64,000 bases of DNA, taken from positions 1,240,001 to 1,304,000 of the forward strand of contig JAGMUV010000009.1 of the NCBI GenBank assembly GCA_020744425.1. Direction: 5' to 3'. The stretch is from Dactylonectria macrodidyma (Eukaryota > Ascomycota > Sordariomycetes > Hypocreales > Nectriaceae). The number at the start of each line of letters is the position of its first letter. Positions within the stretch are counted from its first letter, which is position 1. The position numbers were made by a program, and so were the translations under genes. The notes under the pieces were generated by a model. It did no database searches and had not been told where the DNA came from. It saw nothing but the letters and a program-made list of their open reading frames with translations. This document shows positions 60,001 through 64,000 of this stretch, piece by piece.

Positions 60001-63000
60001 AACAGGTTCCTACACCAACATCACTTTTACCTAAGTTGATCACATTCTGCTACAGCAATCACTCTTCTCCCCTTGCTGCCGAGGGTACATAGTACGTATG
60101 GTACCGGTTAGTGCGGCAGAATTGGCCGAAAGCCAATAGATGCCCTTACGTACTGCCAGAGAGTGGGAATTCTGTACGTAACCGCTCTCATGCCACTCAT
60201 CCCTGACACAGAGCGACACAGCCTACTTGTGCAGCCTGAGCGTCGTCCACTTGCTTGACACATACGAAGTACCATCCGCGGAAGATGCACCCGACCGATG
60301 ATAGAATCATGGCCGGACTAAGGTCCGATGACGGATTGTGCTTCCGAGCGAGCATCCAGTGACTTGCCCACTTAGTACGACCCTACGGCTACTGATAATT
60401 ACTACACACCATGACTCTCCAACACCCTGCTCGACCTTCAAGGCAAGCCTCATCCCGACGAGCTGGGTTCGTGCCAGCCCTGTTGCGACACCGACAACAT
60501 CCAAATGATCCAACACATTCGGCATATGTAGTAATACCATGCACAGCTCATCTGCGGCTGCAACTCTTGAGATCCTAGCCGCGCCATCGCCCGGTGAAAC
60601 GACCCTAACCATTAGTCACTGCCAGCGATACTCACCTAAATGCCATTCTCGATCAATCACAATCACACAACACAGTGGCCTGCGCTCCTCCCAACTCCAC
60701 TGCCTGGCCTCTCACGCTGTTTCCACGATGTTATAGCCCCCGGACCAACAGGGTATAGGAACGCATGTGCCTACGCGAGCGATGGATGCGTTAGCTAAGA
60801 GATTCCACGTTGGCTCTCGGTGCTCGGGAGAGAGGCTATCATCGGCGAAAAGACCATCCCTGCCCGCTCCCATGCCAGAGACAAGATGACAGTCGCCCTA
60901 ATCTGATGCAAGCTCGTCGACACATGCCCAATGCAATACACACCTGAGCTCTCAATGACAAGAGCCTTCCAACCACAGCCCCGGGACGATTCCATACGAG
61001 CGACGGACTTGGTTCAGCGTCTTCTGGCTTCGGTTAGAAATGCAATATGTGGCTGGCGCCCAATACTGGCTCTCGAATAGTCAGTCGGCTTGTCAGCTTT
61101 CGCTTTTCTCTGTGTCTCATCATATCCTCATTGTAGACAGGGGCCTTGTATCCCAAACATAACCAATCGGCCCTCCACGTGTGTGCCCCTGGCTGCTTGG
61201 CTTCTATTCCCCACATGCGATTCGACTTGGCAATTCTCGACACACAGCTGGTCGCATCCTCATTAACGTCAATGCTTCTGGTCGATCTGTAGGAGCGCCA
61301 TGAGACGGATGAGAGTTTGTTGTTTTCGTACCACCATCTTTAACTGCCGAGGTTTCACTCGCAAAGACCGGTTTGAAAGGTACCAGAGCCTCCGCATGAA
61401 ACACCCGGCGGGCTATCATTTTGTCGTTTATGCCTCCAATAAAGCCGTTGTAGACCGTTAATCGTAAACGAGAACCAGCTCGCGAGAAAGGCCAGAGCAA
61501 AGGGATTTGGTAACGAATTTATAACGTACCAAAGTAGTACAGTTTAAGATCCATCACCAGAGGACACCGAGGTGAGAAAGAAAGCGCTTGACGCAATGGG
61601 CAGCCTGTGAACCGTCACCTTGGGAAGCCTCTAGGATCAATGGGACGGCCTCCCCGTGATGAAAGCGGCACCTGCTCAGTTTCGGGACTGCTGACAGAAT
61701 GATGACAATACCTGCACTCATCCATCAACCCTCTCTTGTTGTCACCTTCATCTTGTCCCATCCGCCTCGACAGGACGCAGCAGCGGCGTCTCCGCTGAGG
61801 AAGCGCCTTATGACACTGTAGCAATCGGTCCTTGCCGAGAGGAAAACATATGTCGGCAGCCTAGAGTTACGTGGCCCAACATCGTATTGACCCACGCGTC
61901 TCGCCATCCCGCCTATCCGATGCGTTGCCTGCAGTAGCTCGCTAATCAGCAAGTATGTCTTGCGCTTGGTGATGCAACACAGAATATGCGTGAGCGCAGG
62001 AGTGTCCGAGAATGTTTTCATCCAACCAAAATTTCCGTGTATCCATGCTCGTGTTCACATACAAGACGCAGATTTTCGGTCTGGTCTCAGTGTATTCCGG
62101 GACGTCCGTTGATTTTGGACGAGGCTGAACACAACTAGGCGACTGTAGCTCCGATGGTTCTTCAAATCACCTACCTTTCTGGTGCTACAGTACTCTTCTG
62201 TGAACTGTCATTACTCATTCTTCTCGTTCACCCCGGCAATCTAGATTGTCTCCTTGTTGTCGTGGTAGGACTAAGGGGGGACGATGAGTTGGACTCTGCG
62301 GCTGACTCGATGCTCACCCTTCAACCCGGTCGGTGGCTTGAAAATGAGACCATATACCCCAGCACAGCAACCAACGGGCGTCTTCCCCGCATCGTCGGGC
62401 GTTCCCTTTGACCAGGCGGTCGTGTTCTTGTTAAGCAGATGTCTACGCTCCGCCGTCATGCCATATACCAACCGTCTACCGATCTTTTAGCCGTTCTATG
62501 ATGGTTTTGTGTTGTGGCCCAAGTTCATCTGCATCCGCTTGCTATCTTGCTCTTATTTATACGAGCTTTCTTGTCTGACCTATTAACCTGCGAAAGGGTA
62601 GGCTCGCAACTTCCTCTAGTTTGGATGAACACTTTCCGATGGCTGCGGGACTCGTCTCGATATGTAACAGAACCGCCCAACATCTCATAAGCCGTCGATC
62701 CATCCCTCCTCATGTCGAATTGCTGCAACTGGTGCCTGCTGCAGTATTCGTGTTGAAAGTCCGGCAATGGTCATGATTCTGGCATGGATGAGTGACTCCC
62801 CCTTCAAGTGACTATTTTTTTAGGCCTCTTTCAGAGCCTTGGGGATCACAATTCTTGCGGTTCTTGATCTTCAACATTGAGTCTGAAATTGACCTTGCGC
62901 GATCGGATTCTGATCGTTTGCCTGCTAATGCGATGCGACTGGGCGTTTCTCCCCGACAACTCTGCGATACACGGCCTGATATTTGAACTGAGATAACCTT

Positions 63001-63242
63001 CTGACCAGAAACTACGCGACGGCATCATCAAATAGCGTTGAGATTGTTGTGCCTCATGAGCGGCAGCCTGCTTTCTCATGCTCAGGCAGGCAGGTTGCCG
63101 CTCGCCTCAGCGCCTTAGTGCTTCATAGTCCCTCTACCTTACTCAAAGAGTTCATCGGGAATGAGTACGGGCCATCGGCAAGGGCCGCATCCGTATTATA
63201 TATATCCTGTTTATTTTCCCTATATCTAGTGTCATGATATAT
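57053..63242. other. 6.2-kb gene desert
   Basis: 57250-58090 is strongly purine-rich on the plus strand (pyrimidine-rich on the phosphate-transporter strand) and is probably its extended promoter and leader. 58812-58858 holds a 10-bp CCTGTTGACC/CCTGTTAGCC tandem repeat. TACGTA-type palindromes cluster between 59575 and 60180. I found no conserved frame, tRNA or rRNA by eye. A non-coding RNA could be present but cannot be seen from sequence alone. Confidence 0.55.
58812..58858. repeat. 10-bp tandem repeat (CCTGTTRRCC), about five copies
   Basis: Units CCTGTTAGCC, CCTGTTGACC, CCTGTTGACC, CTGTTGG and CCTGTTAGCC follow each other directly. Confidence 0.85.
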
Positions 63243-64000
63243 TTACCAAGCAGTGATGTCCTCCACTTCCGCTTCTCCAAATGTGCTCGACTTGGTCAAC
63301 TGGCCCACGCCGATCTCCTCAGGCGCGCCGCCATCCTTGCTCATAATGTCCGGCAGCACCTCCTTGAGGAATCCGAGAACGTAGTTGTTGACTTGCTCAA
63401 ACTGCAACAAGAACGCATCGTGACCCTCGGGACTGTCGATGCGCTCCAGTCGAGAGTTCTTGATGTGCTCTGCAATCTCTTCCTGCTCGGCAAACGTGAA
63501 GAGGCCGTCACTCTCAATGCCTAGTACCAGCGTGGGCTGCTCGATCATTGCCAGTGCCTCGGCGATGCTGCCAGCCCGACCTCTCGACACATCATGGGTG
63601 TCCAGTTTACGCGTCATGGCGATGTAGCAGTTGCTGTCGAACCGCTTGACAAACTTGCCGCCCTGGTATCGCAGATAAGACTGGGCCGAGAAGTATGTTG
63701 AAGTCGGGAGCGAGTCACCGCCGGTGAGACCTCCTTTGCTGGGTCCGTGGAACTGGGGGTCCGCAGCGTCGGCAACGGCGTCCGGGGCCTGAATGGCGGG
63801 AGTGCCGTTTGGAGATGCGCTCGCGCTGTTGTCGCGAGATCGTGTCTTGCGTTTCACCTTGTGGCCGTCGTTATGAATGTGGAAGTGTGCCTCTGAGGGC
63901 GTTGTAGGCTGGGGCCGCTCCCGGATGGTCTGCACCTTGGTTGGATCGGGGATGTTACGACCGAACCGGGACTCGAACGAGTTGCGGCTCCGGTACGTTA
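63243..64000 (-). CDS. met2: Homoserine O-acetyltransferase (MET2/MetX family), 5' end beyond the window
   Basis: About 251 C-terminal residues are visible; the frame is open to the window edge. TYRSRNSFESRFGR and TYFSAQSYLRYQGGKFVKRFDSNCYIAMTRKLDTHDVSRGR are near-diagnostic for MetX-type acyltransferases of the alpha/beta-hydrolase fold. The catalytic Asp lies in VLGIESDGLFT and the His in SPEGHDAFLLQ; the nucleophile Ser is outside the window. A ~65-residue low-complexity insert (KRKTRSRDNSASASPNG...) is typical of filamentous fungi. The enzyme acetylates homoserine at the start of methionine/sulfur assimilation. No intron lies in the visible part. Confidence 0.93.
   Translation of the reverse strand, partial: TYRSRNSFESRFGRNIPDPTKVQTIRERPQPTTPSEAHFHIHNDGHKVKRKTRSRDNSASASPNGTPAIQAPDAVADAADPQFHGPSKGGLTGGDSLPTSTYFSAQSYLRYQGGKFVKRFDSNCYIAMTRKLDTHDVSRGRAGSIAEALAMIEQPTLVLGIESDGLFTFAEQEEIAEHIKNSRLERIDSPEGHDAFLLQFEQVNNYVLGFLKEVLPDIMSKDGGAPEEIGVGQLTKSSTFGEAEVEDITAW

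Overview
The window is nuclear DNA of a filamentous ascomycete, most likely a Sordariomycete close to the Hypocreales. Genes have short GT-AG introns (about 46-195 bp) with CTAAC/CTGAC-like branch points. Single-gene units lie on both strands. Fungus-specific families are present: Zn2Cys6 regulators, a Dal5-type MFS carrier, ADA2, ERG28, a Nup155/170 nucleoporin and a MET2-type homoserine acetyltransferase. The placement rests on protein style, not on a database search.

Layout. 1-9.5 kb is gene-poor and repeat-rich: a C2H2-like zinc-finger remnant, a 73-bp minisatellite, a transition-rich 61-77 bp repeat, one multi-pass membrane protein gene, and a decayed array of a ~265-bp coding-like unit. 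9.5-20.9 kb is the most interesting part. It holds a four-carbon acid-sugar kinase (DUF1537), a Zn2Cys6 regulator, an MFS organic-anion carrier, a homoserine-dehydrogenase-like oxidoreductase with a SAF-type C-terminus, and a second Zn2Cys6 regulator. This looks like a small catabolic cluster for an acid sugar. Non-coding DNA around it carries repeated CGG-N5-CGG sites: three exact copies of one 11-mer and two close variants.

21-25 kb holds an EXPERA-domain membrane protein, a secretory-pathway glycoprotein and a methyltransferase. 27.7-46.4 kb is dense housekeeping: nucleoporin, divergent very-long-chain 3-ketoacyl-CoA reductase and ERG28, galactose-1-phosphate uridylyltransferase, SAGA subunit ADA2, a Cdc25-like rhodanese phosphatase, a small one-helix protein, an HD-domain 5'-nucleotidase-like protein and a disordered protein with a conserved core. 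48.3-57.1 kb holds a third Zn2Cys6 regulator, a dynamin-like GTPase and a phosphate:H+ symporter-like MFS protein with a long tail. 57.1-63.2 kb appears to contain no gene. The window ends inside homoserine O-acetyltransferase.

Exon boundaries were worked out by hand from splice signals and reading-frame continuity. No transcript evidence or similarity search was available.
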